A stretch of 64,000 bases of DNA from Novosphingobium sp. 9U (GTDB taxonomy: Bacteria > Pseudomonadota > Alphaproteobacteria > Sphingomonadales > Sphingomonadaceae). Under the pieces are notes generated by a model. The model worked only from the letters and a program-made list of their open reading frames with translations, ran no database searches and was not told where the DNA came from. Shown here piece by piece: positions 46,279 to 55,389 of this stretch. Position numbers and translations under genes: made by a program. How positions within the stretch are numbered: position 1 is the stretch's first letter; the number at the start of each line of letters is the position of its first letter. The DNA is taken from contig NZ_LR732469.1 in NCBI RefSeq assembly GCF_902506425.1, positions 1-64,000 on the forward strand. Direction: 5' to 3'.

Positions 46279-49083
46279 ATGGCAACGCGCATGCTGATCG
46301 ATGCGCGCCACCCGGAAGAAACCCGGGTGGCGGTCCTCAAGGGCAACAGGATTGAAGAGTTCGACTTCGAGTCGGCCGACAGGAAGCAGATCAAGGGCAA
46401 CATCTATCTCGCGAAAGTCACGCGGGTAGAACCGTCACTACAGGCGGCGTTCGTCGACTTCGGCGGCAATCGCCATGGGTTCCTGGCTTTCAGCGAAATC
46501 CACCCCGATTACTACCAGATCCCCAAGGAAGATCGCGAAGCGCTCCTCGCCGAGGAAGCCGCCCACGCCGAGGAAGAAGCCGCGCTGCGCGCCAGCGAGG
46601 GTGACGAGGACGAGCACGGCTCCGAGGATCACGACCACGATCACGATCATGACGACTTCGGTGACGAAGGCGGCTTGACCGAAGTCGACACGTCCGAGAA
46701 GGACGAAGTCTCGACCATCGACGGTGGCGAGGAAGAAGGCGGCGACGACGAAGCTGCCGACGAGGAAACCGCCGAAGGTGAAGACCGTTCGCAGCGCCGC
46801 GGTGGCCGTGGCCGTCGCCAGGGCAAGGGCGGCGGTGGCCGCTCGAAGGAAGCCGACGAACTGCGCGCCAAGCGCATGGCGCTGCGCCGCCGCTACAAGA
46901 TCCAGGACGTTATCCAGCGCCGCCAGGTGCTGCTGGTCCAGGTCGTCAAGGAAGAGCGCGGCAACAAGGGCGCGGCGCTGACCACCTATCTCAGCCTTGC
47001 GGGCCGCTACTGCGTGCTGATGCCCAACTCGAGCCACGGCGGCGGTATCAGCCGCAAGATCAGCTCGGCCAGCGACCGTAAGCGCCTGAAGTCTATCATC
47101 TCCGAGATGGACCTGCCGCGCTCGATGGGCTGCATCGTGCGCACCGCCGGTCTCCAGCGCACCAAGACCGAGATCAAGCGTGACTTCGACTACCTCGCCC
47201 GCCTGTGGGATGAGCTGCGCGAGACGACGCTGCGCTCCGCCGCGCCGACGCTGATTCACTCCGACAGCGATCTGATCAAGCGCGCGATCCGCGACATCTA
47301 CAACCGCGACATCGAAGAGGTCGTGGTCGAAGGCGAGGAAGGCTACCGCGCCGCCAAGGACTTCATGAAGCTCCTGATGCCGAGCCATGCGGCCAAGGTG
47401 AAGCCCTACTCCGACCCGGTTCCGCTGTTCCAGCGCTTCGGCGCCGAGGACCAGCTGACTGCGATGTACGACCCCGTCGTGCAGCTGCGTTCGGGCGGCT
47501 ACATCGTCATCAACCCGACCGAGGCGCTGGTCTCGATCGACATCAACTCGGGCCGCTCCACCAAGGAGTACGGCATCGAGGCGACGGCGGTGAACACCAA
47601 CCTCGAAGCCGCGCACGAGATCGCCCGCCAGCTGCGCCTGCGCGACATGGCCGGCCTTGTCGTCATCGACTTCATCGACATGGAATACGGCTCCAACGTC
47701 CGTAAGGTCGAGAAGGCGATGAAGGATGCGCTCAAGAACGACCGCGCCCGCATTCAGGTCGGCCGCATCTCGAGCTTCGGCCTGATGGAGATGAGCCGCC
47801 AGCGCCTGCGCACCGGCGTTCTGGAAGCGACCACCCGCGGCTGCCCGCACTGCGACGGCACCGGCCTGGTTCGCACCGCCAGCTCGGCCGGCTTGTCGGC
47901 ACTGCGCCTGATCGAGGACGAAGCGGCCAAGGGTCGCGGCATCGTTGTCTCGCTCTTCGCCAGCACCGAGGCTGCGGTCTACCTGCTCAACGCCAAGCGC
48001 GCTGACCTGGGCGACATCGAGCACCGCTACGGCGTGCAGGTCGAGGTGATCCCCGAAGGCGAGAACGAAGGCGCCAAGATGCGCGTCCTCTCGTCGGGTC
48101 CGCGCAACGAGTTCGTTCCGCGCTTCGATCCGATCGCCGACGAGGTCGAAGACGACTTCCCGATCGAGGACGAGGAAGAGGAAGAGGTCGCCGAGGAGCA
48201 GCAGGAGCGCGAGCCGCGCGCCGAAGGTGATAGCGATGGCCGTCGCAAGCGCCGCAAGCGCCGCCGGGGCCGTAACCGCGATCGTCGCGAAGAAGGTGAG
48301 GCTGGTTCCGAAGACGAGACCGGCGAAACCGAGGGCGATGAGCCCGAAGGCGAGGAGCAGGTCGAAGGCGAGCTGGTCGAGGCCGAAGGCGAAGCTGAGG
48401 GCGCAGAGACCGAGGCTTCCGAGGACTCGGATGCACCCCGCAAGCGCCGCCGCCGTGGCGGTCGTCGTCGGCGTGGTGGCCGTGACCGTGGCGGTGAGGA
48501 AGGCGAGGCTCAGGATGGCGAGGCAGAAATCGCAGAGCCGGCCGCTGAACAGCCCGCTCCTGTTGCCGAGGAACTGCCTCAGGTAGCCGAAGCTGGTGCA
48601 GGCGTTCCGCTGGCGGCAGAGGCCGAGGCCGCCGACGAGCCTGCGCCCAAGCCCAAGCGCAGGCGCCGCAAGAAGGCGGACGTAGAAGCGGCCGAAGCGC
48701 CGGTCGAGGCTCCTGCTCCGGTGGCTGAGGCTCCGGCCGAAGCGGCGGTAGAGGCGCCGGCCAAGCCCAAGCGGACGCGTCGCAAGAAGGCCGATATCGA
48801 GACGGCGGAAGCGCCTGTCGAAGCGCCGGCTGCTGCGGAAGCTGCCGAGGCTCCGGCCGAAGCACCGGCGAAGCCGAAGCGCACGCGCCGCTCGAAGGCT
48901 GCCGAGGCTGCTCCTGCACCCGTCGCGACCGAGGAGGCCGCTACGCAGGAGCCCGAGTCGGCACCTGCAATGGCGGACGCACCCGTAGCCGCGAACGAGG
49001 ACACGGCCAGCGACGGCGCAGACGACGCGGGTTCCGAAGGCAAGCCGCGCCGGGGCTGGTGGCAGCGCACGTTCGGCGCCTGA
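46279..49083 (+). CDS. rne: Ribonuclease E
   Basis: The 934-aa central endoribonuclease of mRNA decay and rRNA/tRNA processing. Its S1 domain is split: residues about 85-200 are an insertion of acidic, His/Asp-rich (EDHDHDHDHDD) then Arg/Gly-rich sequence, before RRYKIQDVIQRRQ resumes. The catalytic core has SIDINSGRST and VVIDFIDM, with Zn-link C522/C525 in CPHCDGTG. The C-terminal half is disordered, with Arg clusters and three ~36-residue repeats carrying PKRTRRKKAD-like basic motifs. Start at 46279 with GGAG. Confidence 0.96.
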   Translation: MATRMLIDARHPEETRVAVLKGNRIEEFDFESADRKQIKGNIYLAKVTRVEPSLQAAFVDFGGNRHGFLAFSEIHPDYYQIPKEDREALLAEEAAHAEEEAALRASEGDEDEHGSEDHDHDHDHDDFGDEGGLTEVDTSEKDEVSTIDGGEEEGGDDEAADEETAEGEDRSQRRGGRGRRQGKGGGGRSKEADELRAKRMALRRRYKIQDVIQRRQVLLVQVVKEERGNKGAALTTYLSLAGRYCVLMPNSSHGGGISRKISSASDRKRLKSIISEMDLPRSMGCIVRTAGLQRTKTEIKRDFDYLARLWDELRETTLRSAAPTLIHSDSDLIKRAIRDIYNRDIEEVVVEGEEGYRAAKDFMKLLMPSHAAKVKPYSDPVPLFQRFGAEDQLTAMYDPVVQLRSGGYIVINPTEALVSIDINSGRSTKEYGIEATAVNTNLEAAHEIARQLRLRDMAGLVVIDFIDMEYGSNVRKVEKAMKDALKNDRARIQVGRISSFGLMEMSRQRLRTGVLEATTRGCPHCDGTGLVRTASSAGLSALRLIEDEAAKGRGIVVSLFASTEAAVYLLNAKRADLGDIEHRYGVQVEVIPEGENEGAKMRVLSSGPRNEFVPRFDPIADEVEDDFPIEDEEEEEVAEEQQEREPRAEGDSDGRRKRRKRRRGRNRDRREEGEAGSEDETGETEGDEPEGEEQVEGELVEAEGEAEGAETEASEDSDAPRKRRRRGGRRRRGGRDRGGEEGEAQDGEAEIAEPAAEQPAPVAEELPQVAEAGAGVPLAAEAEAADEPAPKPKRRRRKKADVEAAEAPVEAPAPVAEAPAEAAVEAPAKPKRTRRKKADIETAEAPVEAPAAAEAAEAPAEAPAKPKRTRRSKAAEAAPAPVATEEAATQEPESAPAMADAPVAANEDTASDGADDAGSEGKPRRGWWQRTFGA

Positions 49084-49113
49084 CCGCTCTCGGGTAAGCG
49101 CAAGGCAGAAGAG

Positions 49114-49145
49114 CACCCTCCGGCCTGCAAGCCGGGGGGTGTTTT
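49114..49145 (+). terminator. Intrinsic terminator of rne
   Basis: CACCCTCCGGC and GCCGGGGGGTG form an 11-bp stem (10 paired by Watson-Crick) around CTGCAA, immediately followed by TTTTC. It lies 31 bp after the rne stop. Confidence 0.88.
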
Positions 49146-49178
49146 CGTTGGGTTGCAATCACCCTGCCTCACATCTCC

Positions 49179-49285
49179 CCTCCCCCGCGGGGAGGAGTTG
49201 GGGGTGGGGGAGCGTGGCCGAAGGCCGCGCGTCCACGCTGACGTGGGTACACCCACCTCCCGACCTCCTCCCTCAAGGGAGGAGG
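49179..49285. repeat. Cluster of intergenic palindromes after rne
   Basis: CCTCCCC (49179-49185), CGC and GGGGAGG (49189-49195) form one hairpin. CCTCCTCCCT (49264-49273), CA and AGGGAGGAGG (49276-49285) form a perfect 10-bp one. Between them are G-rich and GGCC-containing stretches that may pair further. The first shares its core with the palindrome at 1-19. It lies between the converging rne and acyltransferase genes and may act as a bidirectional transcription barrier. Confidence 0.65.
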
Positions 49286-49364
49286 AGCAAGTGATCTGAA
49301 CTGCGTTGATCGTCTCTAGATTGGCCGATGGCACGCCGGGCGCGGGCCAAGCCAGCTTTCAGGC

Positions 49365-50513
49365 TCAGGTCGCCAACGGCACCCGCCGTGGCACGGTGAG
49401 GCCTTCGAACAGCAGCGACATGCTGCGTATGCGTCCGATGACACCCCAGATCGCGTAGGACAGCCCGAACGACAGCGCCATGATCGCAAGTGCCTTGACC
49501 ACGGGCGGCAGCGGCAAGGGCTGTGCCAGCCACACGAACAGCGCGATCAGCGGCAAATGGAACAGGTAGATCACGAAGGACGCATCCGTCAGCTTGCGCA
49601 CGAGCGGAATTTGGCGGTCGAGCAGCGTGCGCGCGGCCGCGATCAGCACCTGCGTGGCGGCGAGCGCGGCGAAGGTGCCGATGAAGCGCTCGGTCATGGG
49701 TGCTACGTCCTTGTGGACGATCAGCCACAGCGCCGTCCCCGCTACCGCAACGAGCGCGACGGGTGCCGAGAGGCGGGTCGCCTGCTCCAAGCTCAGCCTC
49801 GCTCGGACCAGCACGCAACCGAGCGCAAACCAAGGCAGGTAGATGATCGTTTCATCCAGTCGCAGGATCTGTTGCGGCAGCATGCTCGCCAAGCCCAGGC
49901 TGTAGAACGCCTCGAGCGCCAGGGCTTCCCACAACCCGATCATCAGGGCCAGACCGAACAGCGTCAGCACGAAATGCCTGCTTGCCCAATCATCGATGGA
50001 GCGGGGCACGAGACCGGAGCGCACACTGGGGAAGCGCTGCGCCAGGAAAGCCGTACCGCTCGACAAGTAAAGCAGCACGATGATGAACCACAAGTGCCGC
50101 ACCCAGTAGCCACCCGAAGTCAGCGAATTCTCGCGCCAGGATCGCAGCGCCTCTGGCGCCGGAAGGTTCGACAACTCGCAGACGAGGTTCATCGCCGGAA
50201 CCAGCGTCAGGATGCAAGTTAGGAACGGGATGCCGAGGCGCAGGAAGCGGCCTTTGAGCCACGCCATCGGTTCGCGCTTGGCCAGCAGCAACATCGCGAA
50301 GTAGCCGGCGATGACGAAGAAGGCGGGCATGCGAAACAAGTGCAGCGCATCTGCAAACTGGGAAAAGCCGGTGACGCCTTCGCCGGAGTGGACGATGAAA
50401 TCCTGCCCTGGCTGATACGAAAGGGCCACGTGATAGGGGATGCCCAGCAGCATCAGGAACGCGCGCAGGGCATCCCAGAAGTGTTCGCGCTGGCTCTGCG
50501 TCTGCGTTGTCAT
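49365..50513 (-). CDS. OpgC-like membrane acyltransferase
   Basis: A 382-aa acyltransferase-3 family protein with about ten helices. FWDALRAFLMLLGIPYHVAL carries the conserved N-terminal histidine, FRMPAFFVIAGYFAML the second motif, and SGGYWVRHLWFIIVLLYLS a third. It is most like OpgC-type enzymes that decorate periplasmic glucans with acyl groups. The start at 50513 has a strong GAGGAG; the 17-codon extension upstream lacks similarity. No opgG or opgH is nearby. Confidence 0.82.
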   Translation of the reverse strand: MTTQTQSQREHFWDALRAFLMLLGIPYHVALSYQPGQDFIVHSGEGVTGFSQFADALHLFRMPAFFVIAGYFAMLLLAKREPMAWLKGRFLRLGIPFLTCILTLVPAMNLVCELSNLPAPEALRSWRENSLTSGGYWVRHLWFIIVLLYLSSGTAFLAQRFPSVRSGLVPRSIDDWASRHFVLTLFGLALMIGLWEALALEAFYSLGLASMLPQQILRLDETIIYLPWFALGCVLVRARLSLEQATRLSAPVALVAVAGTALWLIVHKDVAPMTERFIGTFAALAATQVLIAAARTLLDRQIPLVRKLTDASFVIYLFHLPLIALFVWLAQPLPLPPVVKALAIMALSFGLSYAIWGVIGRIRSMSLLFEGLTVPRRVPLAT

Positions 50514-50597
50514 CCTGCTCCTCTGCACATCGCGCGGCGGGCGCACGGACATGGGCTGCAGCAAATGAACTCAGGATAGACAACAAGGCTGCGTGGC

Positions 50598-51317
50598 TCA
50601 GAACGCGATGTGCTGGCCATCCCAGGCGAGGAACGCACCGCTCTCGGCCGGCGTGAGTTGCTCGATCACCTTGAGCAGGTGTCCGGCAGCCTGTTCGGCG
50701 GAGGTTAGCTGCCCCTCGGGCAAGTTGCGCTGGAACGCGCGGGAAAGCGGCGTGTCGACAGTGCCAGGGTGGAGGGCCACAACGACCGCCTGCGGGTGCG
50801 TGCGGCGCATCTCGATGGCGAAGTTGCGCATCAGCATGTTCAGCGCCGCCTTGGACGCGCGATAGCTATGCCACCCACCAAGCCGATTGTCGGCGATAGA
50901 CCCTACCCTCGCCGACAGCAAAGCAAACACCGCGCGCCGATCGCGGCGCAGCGTCGGCAGCACATGCTTCGCGATTAGCGCAGGCCCGATAGCGTTCAGC
51001 GTCATCATCTCGCTCATGCGAACCGGATCCAACGATCGGAACGACTTTTCTGGCCCGGCACTGTCGGAGAATGCAAGCGCACCGGTCGCCACGATGGTGA
51101 TATCAGGTGGCGCCTCTCCTAGATCGCGAGCGGCCGCAGCGATCGTGCTCTCGTCCATAAAGTCGAAGACGAAAGGGCGAACCTTCGAACCGCCCTCGAC
51201 CAACGTCCGCCCTCCGGCATGCACCAATGCCATGTCGGCCCGATCGGCGAGCGCACTGACCAGTGCGCCGCCGATACCGCCGGTTGCGCCGAAAACGCAG
51301 GCGTTGAGGGTGCTCAT
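50598..51317 (-). CDS. SDR family oxidoreductase (C-factor-like)
   Basis: A 239-aa short-chain dehydrogenase. The cofactor loop is FGATGGIGGALV, the catalytic tyrosine/lysine are in YRASKAALNML, and HPGTVDTPLSRAF follows, as in the CsgA/C-factor branch. The catalytic serine appears in LLSARVGS. It is 58 bp downstream of a second SDR gene on the same strand. Substrate unknown. Confidence 0.85.
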   Translation of the reverse strand: MSTLNACVFGATGGIGGALVSALADRADMALVHAGGRTLVEGGSKVRPFVFDFMDESTIAAAARDLGEAPPDITIVATGALAFSDSAGPEKSFRSLDPVRMSEMMTLNAIGPALIAKHVLPTLRRDRRAVFALLSARVGSIADNRLGGWHSYRASKAALNMLMRNFAIEMRRTHPQAVVVALHPGTVDTPLSRAFQRNLPEGQLTSAEQAAGHLLKVIEQLTPAESGAFLAWDGQHIAF

Positions 51318-51375
51318 CGCGACGGTGCTAGTCTGCTGCCGTGTCGCTCGCCAGTGCCCTTCCGGGTGCTGCCGC

Positions 51376-52128
51376 TCAGACCCCGGCAGCCATCCCGCCG
51401 GTCACCCGCAAGGTCTCGCCCGTCACGAAGCGCGCCTTGCGAGACGCGAGGTAGAGCAGTGCCTCAACGATGTCCTCCTCGTGACCGTCGGCATCGATCA
51501 TCTGCATCGCCTTGACCCGGGCCTTGGTCGCCTCCGGCAGTTCCCTGGCGATTGTCTCGGTCAGCATCAGCCCGGGCGAAATCGCATTCACGCGGATCCC
51601 TTCCCGGCCCAGCTCGCGTGCGAAGGTGATCGTCAGGCCCGCTACCGCCAGCTTGCTGTCACCATAGGGCGAGCCGCCCATGTGCGCTGCGCTGGAGGCA
51701 ATGTTGACGATCGAGGCGCCCTCCCTGCCCTTCATGTGCGGCAGCGCGGCGAGTGTGCAGCACACCACGCCCATGACGTTTACGTCGAACAGCCGGCGCG
51801 TCTTCGCAAGTCCCAGCTTGGTAATGGGCTGGCCGTATTCGTCCGAGTGCAGCCCTGCATTGTTGACCAGCAGATCGATGCCTCCGTGCATCCCGGCCGC
51901 CTGGGCCATGACTTCGGCCATCCGGACCTCGTCCGTCACGTCGCCACCGATCCCGTCCGCCGCGCCGCCCGCTGCGCGGATCTCCGCCGCGGCCGCCATG
52001 GCAACCGTCTCGTCGATGTCGACCAGCACGGCATGCGCACCGGCGTCGGCGAGCGCCGTGCCGAATGCCTTGCCGAAGCCACGTCCACCACCGGTGATGA
52101 CGGCCGTGCGTGCTTTCCACTCGCTCAT
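51376..52128 (-). CDS. SDR family NAD(P)-dependent oxidoreductase
   Basis: A 250-aa classical SDR. TGGGRGFGKA binds the cofactor, LVDIDE suggests NAD preference through the acidic residue after beta-2, NNAG is present, and the active site is IASSAAHMGGSPYGDSKLAV (Ser, Tyr, Lys). NAISPGLMLTE and VTGETLRVTGGM end it. The start at 52128 has GAGGAGAG; the much longer open frame upstream overlaps the sdhB promoter region and is not coding. Substrate unknown. Confidence 0.88.
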   Translation of the reverse strand: MSEWKARTAVITGGGRGFGKAFGTALADAGAHAVLVDIDETVAMAAAAEIRAAGGAADGIGGDVTDEVRMAEVMAQAAGMHGGIDLLVNNAGLHSDEYGQPITKLGLAKTRRLFDVNVMGVVCCTLAALPHMKGREGASIVNIASSAAHMGGSPYGDSKLAVAGLTITFARELGREGIRVNAISPGLMLTETIARELPEATKARVKAMQMIDADGHEEDIVEALLYLASRKARFVTGETLRVTGGMAAGV

Positions 52129-52423
52129 GTCGCTCTCCTCGATGACGCTGCACGCAAGCATCGCTGAACCTGCGACGCAAGCCGCACCGGCGATGAGGCC
52201 CGCCTGTTCGCAGCGCCGACCCGGCCCGCTCGCCACCACCGCACATGCCTGCACCGATCCATGCCAGGACGCAGGGACAGGCGGCCGCAGCGCACCGGGC
52301 GCTTGTTCGCGCAAGTCTCCTTGCAGGATTGGCACCATGAGACGCTTGCTCCGGCCCGCACAATCGCTAGAGGGTGGAGGCAATCGCGGCTTTTGCCGCA
52401 GTGCAGGATAGCAGGAAACGTCG

Positions 52424-53206
52424 ATGGCGCAGTTCTCCCTCCCGGCCAACAGCAAGATCAAGAAGCGCGGCAACGTCCACAAGGCCGAGGGCGCCACCCG
52501 GGTCAAGACCTTCACTGTCTACCGCTACGATCCCGACAGCGGCGAAAACCCGCGCTACGATACGTTCGAGATAGACCTCGACACCTGTGGGCCGATGGTG
52601 CTCGATGCGCTGATCAAGATGAAGAGCGAGCAGGACCCCACGCTCACTTTCCGCCGCTCCTGCCGTGAGGGTATCTGCGGCTCTTGCTCGATGAACCTCA
52701 ACGGACGCAACGGCCTTGCCTGCACCACTGCGATCGAGGACCTGAAGGGCGATATCCGCATCACCCCGCTGCCGCACATGGAAGTGATCAAGGACCTCGT
52801 CCCTGACTTCACGCACTTCTATGCGCAGTACGCCTCGATCCGCCCCTGGCTGCAGACCGTCTCCACCACGCCCTCGGGCAAGGAGCGCCTGCAGAGCCCC
52901 GAGCAGCGCGAGAAGCTGGACGGCTTGTACGAATGCATCCTGTGCGCCTGCTGCTCCACGTCGTGCCCCAGCTACTGGTGGAACTCCGACAAGTTCCTGG
53001 GTCCGGCAATCCTGCTCCAGGCCTATCGCTGGCTGGCCGACAGCCGTGACGAGATGACCGGCGAGCGCCTGGACGAGCTGGAAGATCCTTTCCGCCTCTA
53101 TCGCTGCCACACGATCATGAACTGCGCCAATGTGTGCCCCAAGGGCCTCAGCCCCGCGCGTGCCATTGCCGAGATCAAGAAGATGCAGGCCGAACGCCAG
53201 GTCTGA
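52424..53206 (+). CDS. sdhB: Succinate dehydrogenase iron-sulfur subunit
   Basis: The 260-aa SdhB carries electrons from SdhA to ubiquinone. [2Fe-2S] cysteines are in [13 protein letters not shown] with a later C, and [4Fe-4S]/[3Fe-4S] clusters in [16 protein letters not shown] and [24 protein letters not shown] start [11 protein letters not shown] has AGGA upstream. The sdhC, sdhD and sdhA genes are not next to it: a divergent SDR gene is upstream and a thioesterase downstream, so this subunit is encoded apart from its partners. Confidence 0.97.
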   Translation: MAQFSLPANSKIKKRGNVHKAEGATRVKTFTVYRYDPDSGENPRYDTFEIDLDTCGPMVLDALIKMKSEQDPTLTFRRSCREGICGSCSMNLNGRNGLACTTAIEDLKGDIRITPLPHMEVIKDLVPDFTHFYAQYASIRPWLQTVSTTPSGKERLQSPEQREKLDGLYECILCACCSTSCPSYWWNSDKFLGPAILLQAYRWLADSRDEMTGERLDELEDPFRLYRCHTIMNCANVCPKGLSPARAIAEIKKMQAERQV

Positions 53207-53219
53207 GCAGGCCAGCAAG

Positions 53220-53678
53220 GTGGAGCTTACTGCGGCGTTCATCCACGAGCCGGATCGGGACAATCCCGGCTGGCACACTTGGCATCTGGATGACGACAGC
53301 CGCTTCAACAACGCTGCACTGGGCCGGTTGCTGTTGCGTCGGGAGGGCGAGCACCAGGCACGGCTGCGCTTGCCTCAAACGCGTGCGCAGCACAGCAACG
53401 TCCATGGCAAAATACACGGCGGGGTCACGCTCGCGCTTGTCGACGTGGGCATCTTCACGACGATCTACACGTTGATCGGTCCGCATATGTCCGGCTCGGT
53501 AACCTTGGACGTGAACTGTCAATTCGTCGGAGCGGGGCTGGTCGGGCAACCGCTCGACTTTGTTGGCGAGGTGACGAAGGAGACGGGCCGACTCGTTTTC
53601 GTGCGTGGCACGGTCGAGCAAGAGCATGGCCTGGTGGCGAGCATGATCGGCACACTGCGTAAGCCGTCGGCACGATGA
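53220..53678 (+). CDS. PaaI-type hot-dog thioesterase
   Basis: A 152-aa thioesterase of the 4HBT/PaaI group. The active-site helix reads HGKIHGGVTLALVDVG, followed by VTLDVNCQFVGAGLVG and a terminal beta-hairpin. It probably hydrolyses acyl-CoA esters; the substrate is unknown. It starts with GTG 13 nt after sdhB, and its stop overlaps the zapE ATG (ATGA), so sdhB, this gene and zapE form an operon. Confidence 0.85.
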   Translation: MELTAAFIHEPDRDNPGWHTWHLDDDSRFNNAALGRLLLRREGEHQARLRLPQTRAQHSNVHGKIHGGVTLALVDVGIFTTIYTLIGPHMSGSVTLDVNCQFVGAGLVGQPLDFVGEVTKETGRLVFVRGTVEQEHGLVASMIGTLRKPSAR

Positions 53679-54787
53679 GCATTCTCGAACGCTATGAGGC
53701 GCTGGCCGCCACGGGCGAGCTGCGCGCCGACCCGGACCAAGCTGCCGCCGCGGAGCGGCTGGAGCGGCTTGAGAGAGAACTGGAGAAGGCCACGGCCTCG
53801 GTGGGCCTGATCGGCCGGCTGATGGGCCGCAAGGCAGCTTCCCCGCGCGGAGTCTACATGTGGGGCGGCGTCGGCCGCGGCAAGTCGATGCTGATGGATC
53901 TGTTCCACCAGAGCCTCGCCATCCCCGAGAAACGGCGGGTGCACTTCCATGCCTTCATGCTGGAGGTGCATGCGCTTCTGAATGTCGAGCGCAAGAAGGA
54001 AGCGGGCGATCCGATCCCCCCGGTCGCGGCCGCGATCGGGCGCAACTTGCGCTGCCTGGCGTTCGACGAGATGGTCGTGAACAACTCGGCCGATGCGATG
54101 ATCATGAGCCGGCTCTTCACCGCACTGATCCGCGATGAGGGCGTGACGATCGTCACCACATCGAACCGCGCCCCTTCGCAGCTGTATAAGGACGGGCTGA
54201 ACCGCGAACACTTCCTGCCGTTCATCGCGCTGATCGAGAACGACCTCGACGTGCTGACGCTCGACGGTCCGACCGACTACCGCCTGCAGCGCCTTGGCGG
54301 CATGGCCACGTGGCACACGCCGCTGGGCGAGGCAGCCACGGCGCAGACGCGCGAGGCATTCTACCGCCTGACTGATTATCCGCCCGAGGATGCCGAGCAC
54401 GTCCCCTCGACCGATCTCGATCTGGGTGGTGGCCGTAAGCTGCACGTGCCCAAGAGCCTCAAGGGCGTCGGCGTGTTCAGCTTCAAGCGTCTGTGCGGAG
54501 AACCACGCGGCGCGGCCGATTACCTCGCCATCGCGCACGCCTATCACACCGTCATCATCGTCGGGATCCCCAAGATGGGACCGGACAAGCGCAACGAGGC
54601 GGCTCGCTTCGTGACCTTGATCGACGCGCTGTACGAGAACAAGGTGAAGCTGATCGCCGCCGCCGATGCCGCGCCAGAGGACCTGTACCAGGCGGGCATG
54701 GGTCGTTTTGAATTCGAGCGCACCGTGAGCCGCCTCAACGAAATGCAGAGCGCGGATTACCTGGCACTGGGCCACGGGCAGGACTGA
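53675..54787 (+). CDS. zapE: Cell division ATPase ZapE (AFG1 family)
   Basis: A 370-aa AAA-like ATPase. Walker A is GGVGRGKS at residues 64-71 (MWGGVGRGKSMLMDLF), Walker B is LAFDEMVVNNSADAMI, and sensor/arginine regions are TTSNRAPSQLYKDGLNRE and CGEPRGAADYLAIA. ZapE associates with FtsZ under stress, and its mitochondrial relative AFG1/LACE1 handles respiratory-chain proteins, which fits its linkage to sdhB. Overlaps the thioesterase gene by 4 nt. Confidence 0.93.
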   Translation: MSILERYEALAATGELRADPDQAAAAERLERLERELEKATASVGLIGRLMGRKAASPRGVYMWGGVGRGKSMLMDLFHQSLAIPEKRRVHFHAFMLEVHALLNVERKKEAGDPIPPVAAAIGRNLRCLAFDEMVVNNSADAMIMSRLFTALIRDEGVTIVTTSNRAPSQLYKDGLNREHFLPFIALIENDLDVLTLDGPTDYRLQRLGGMATWHTPLGEAATAQTREAFYRLTDYPPEDAEHVPSTDLDLGGGRKLHVPKSLKGVGVFSFKRLCGEPRGAADYLAIAHAYHTVIIVGIPKMGPDKRNEAARFVTLIDALYENKVKLIAAADAAPEDLYQAGMGRFEFERTVSRLNEMQSADYLALGHGQD

Positions 54788-55389
54788 GACAGCAGATTGC
54801 GGGTATTTCGGCTTACTGACGGCAACGCTTCGAGATAGCCGCCTACGGGCTCGCGAGCCGAGCTCTTTCGTAAAGTCCTGAGCGCCTGCAACCTTCGTCT
54901 GAGCGCCCGGCGTCGGAGGCGAGTTCGACCGGCAGCAATGCCGTGTCTCTCGCTCATGCTCCTCCGATCCCTAATCGCGGCGGCGTGACGGCCACAGCAT
55001 CGGCATCGCACAATGGAGATCGACCGGAGTAGCGTCGATCGGCGATAATCTACAGTTAGCGGTAGAGCGACAACAAGCCGCGATGACATACCAGGCGACA
55101 GGTTGCCAAACGCCAAAAACGATGAAGGCGCCTCGAGCGTGAGCCCGCGACGCCTACCTGACGATTCACCATCGTCAGAACTTTCTGCGACCTTATCTTT
55201 ATCAAGATCGAGATTACTTAAGCTTCAATCTTCGAAACGCGGTAAGTTACTTGACCGCTGTCGAAGGATGTCACTCGAACGAGGACCAACCCCAATGCCA
55301 GATCATATCGATTCCCCATGTAAAACCATCCGCGGTTTTCCGCGGTGACAACAGGGTTACCGAAATCTTAGCGATTCATCAACTCTTTT
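54788..55389. other. 602-bp gene-free convergent interval
   Basis: Lies between the 3' ends of zapE and the EAL gene. No convincing ORF on either strand. GGCTCGCGAGCC lies near 54850, GATCGAC/GTCGATC flank about 55020-55040, and CTGACGAT/ATCGTCAG form a perfect 8-bp hairpin at 55158-55178. From about 55180 the sequence is visibly more A+T-rich than the genes around it. It may hold an sRNA, or be the remnant of lost genes. Confidence 0.6.
55321..55345 (-). terminator. Possible terminator of the EAL gene
   Basis: On the minus strand CCGCGG, AAAA, CCGCGG (55330-55345) is followed by ATGGTTTTA. The stem is only 6 bp and lies about 45 bp after the EAL stop. Confidence 0.4.

Noticed and set aside
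45852..46355. 167-aa ORF in the rne leader
   Set aside because: Runs into rne in another frame, no recognisable domain and poor composition.
46438..49158. 906-aa ORF antisense to rne
   Set aside because: Low-complexity complement of the repetitive RNase E tail; no motif and no plausible start context.
54757..55116. 119-aa minus-strand ORF in the zapE-EAL gap
   Set aside because: Arg/Ser-rich, starts and ends without ribosome-binding site or homology, and overlaps the end of zapE. Treated as non-coding.
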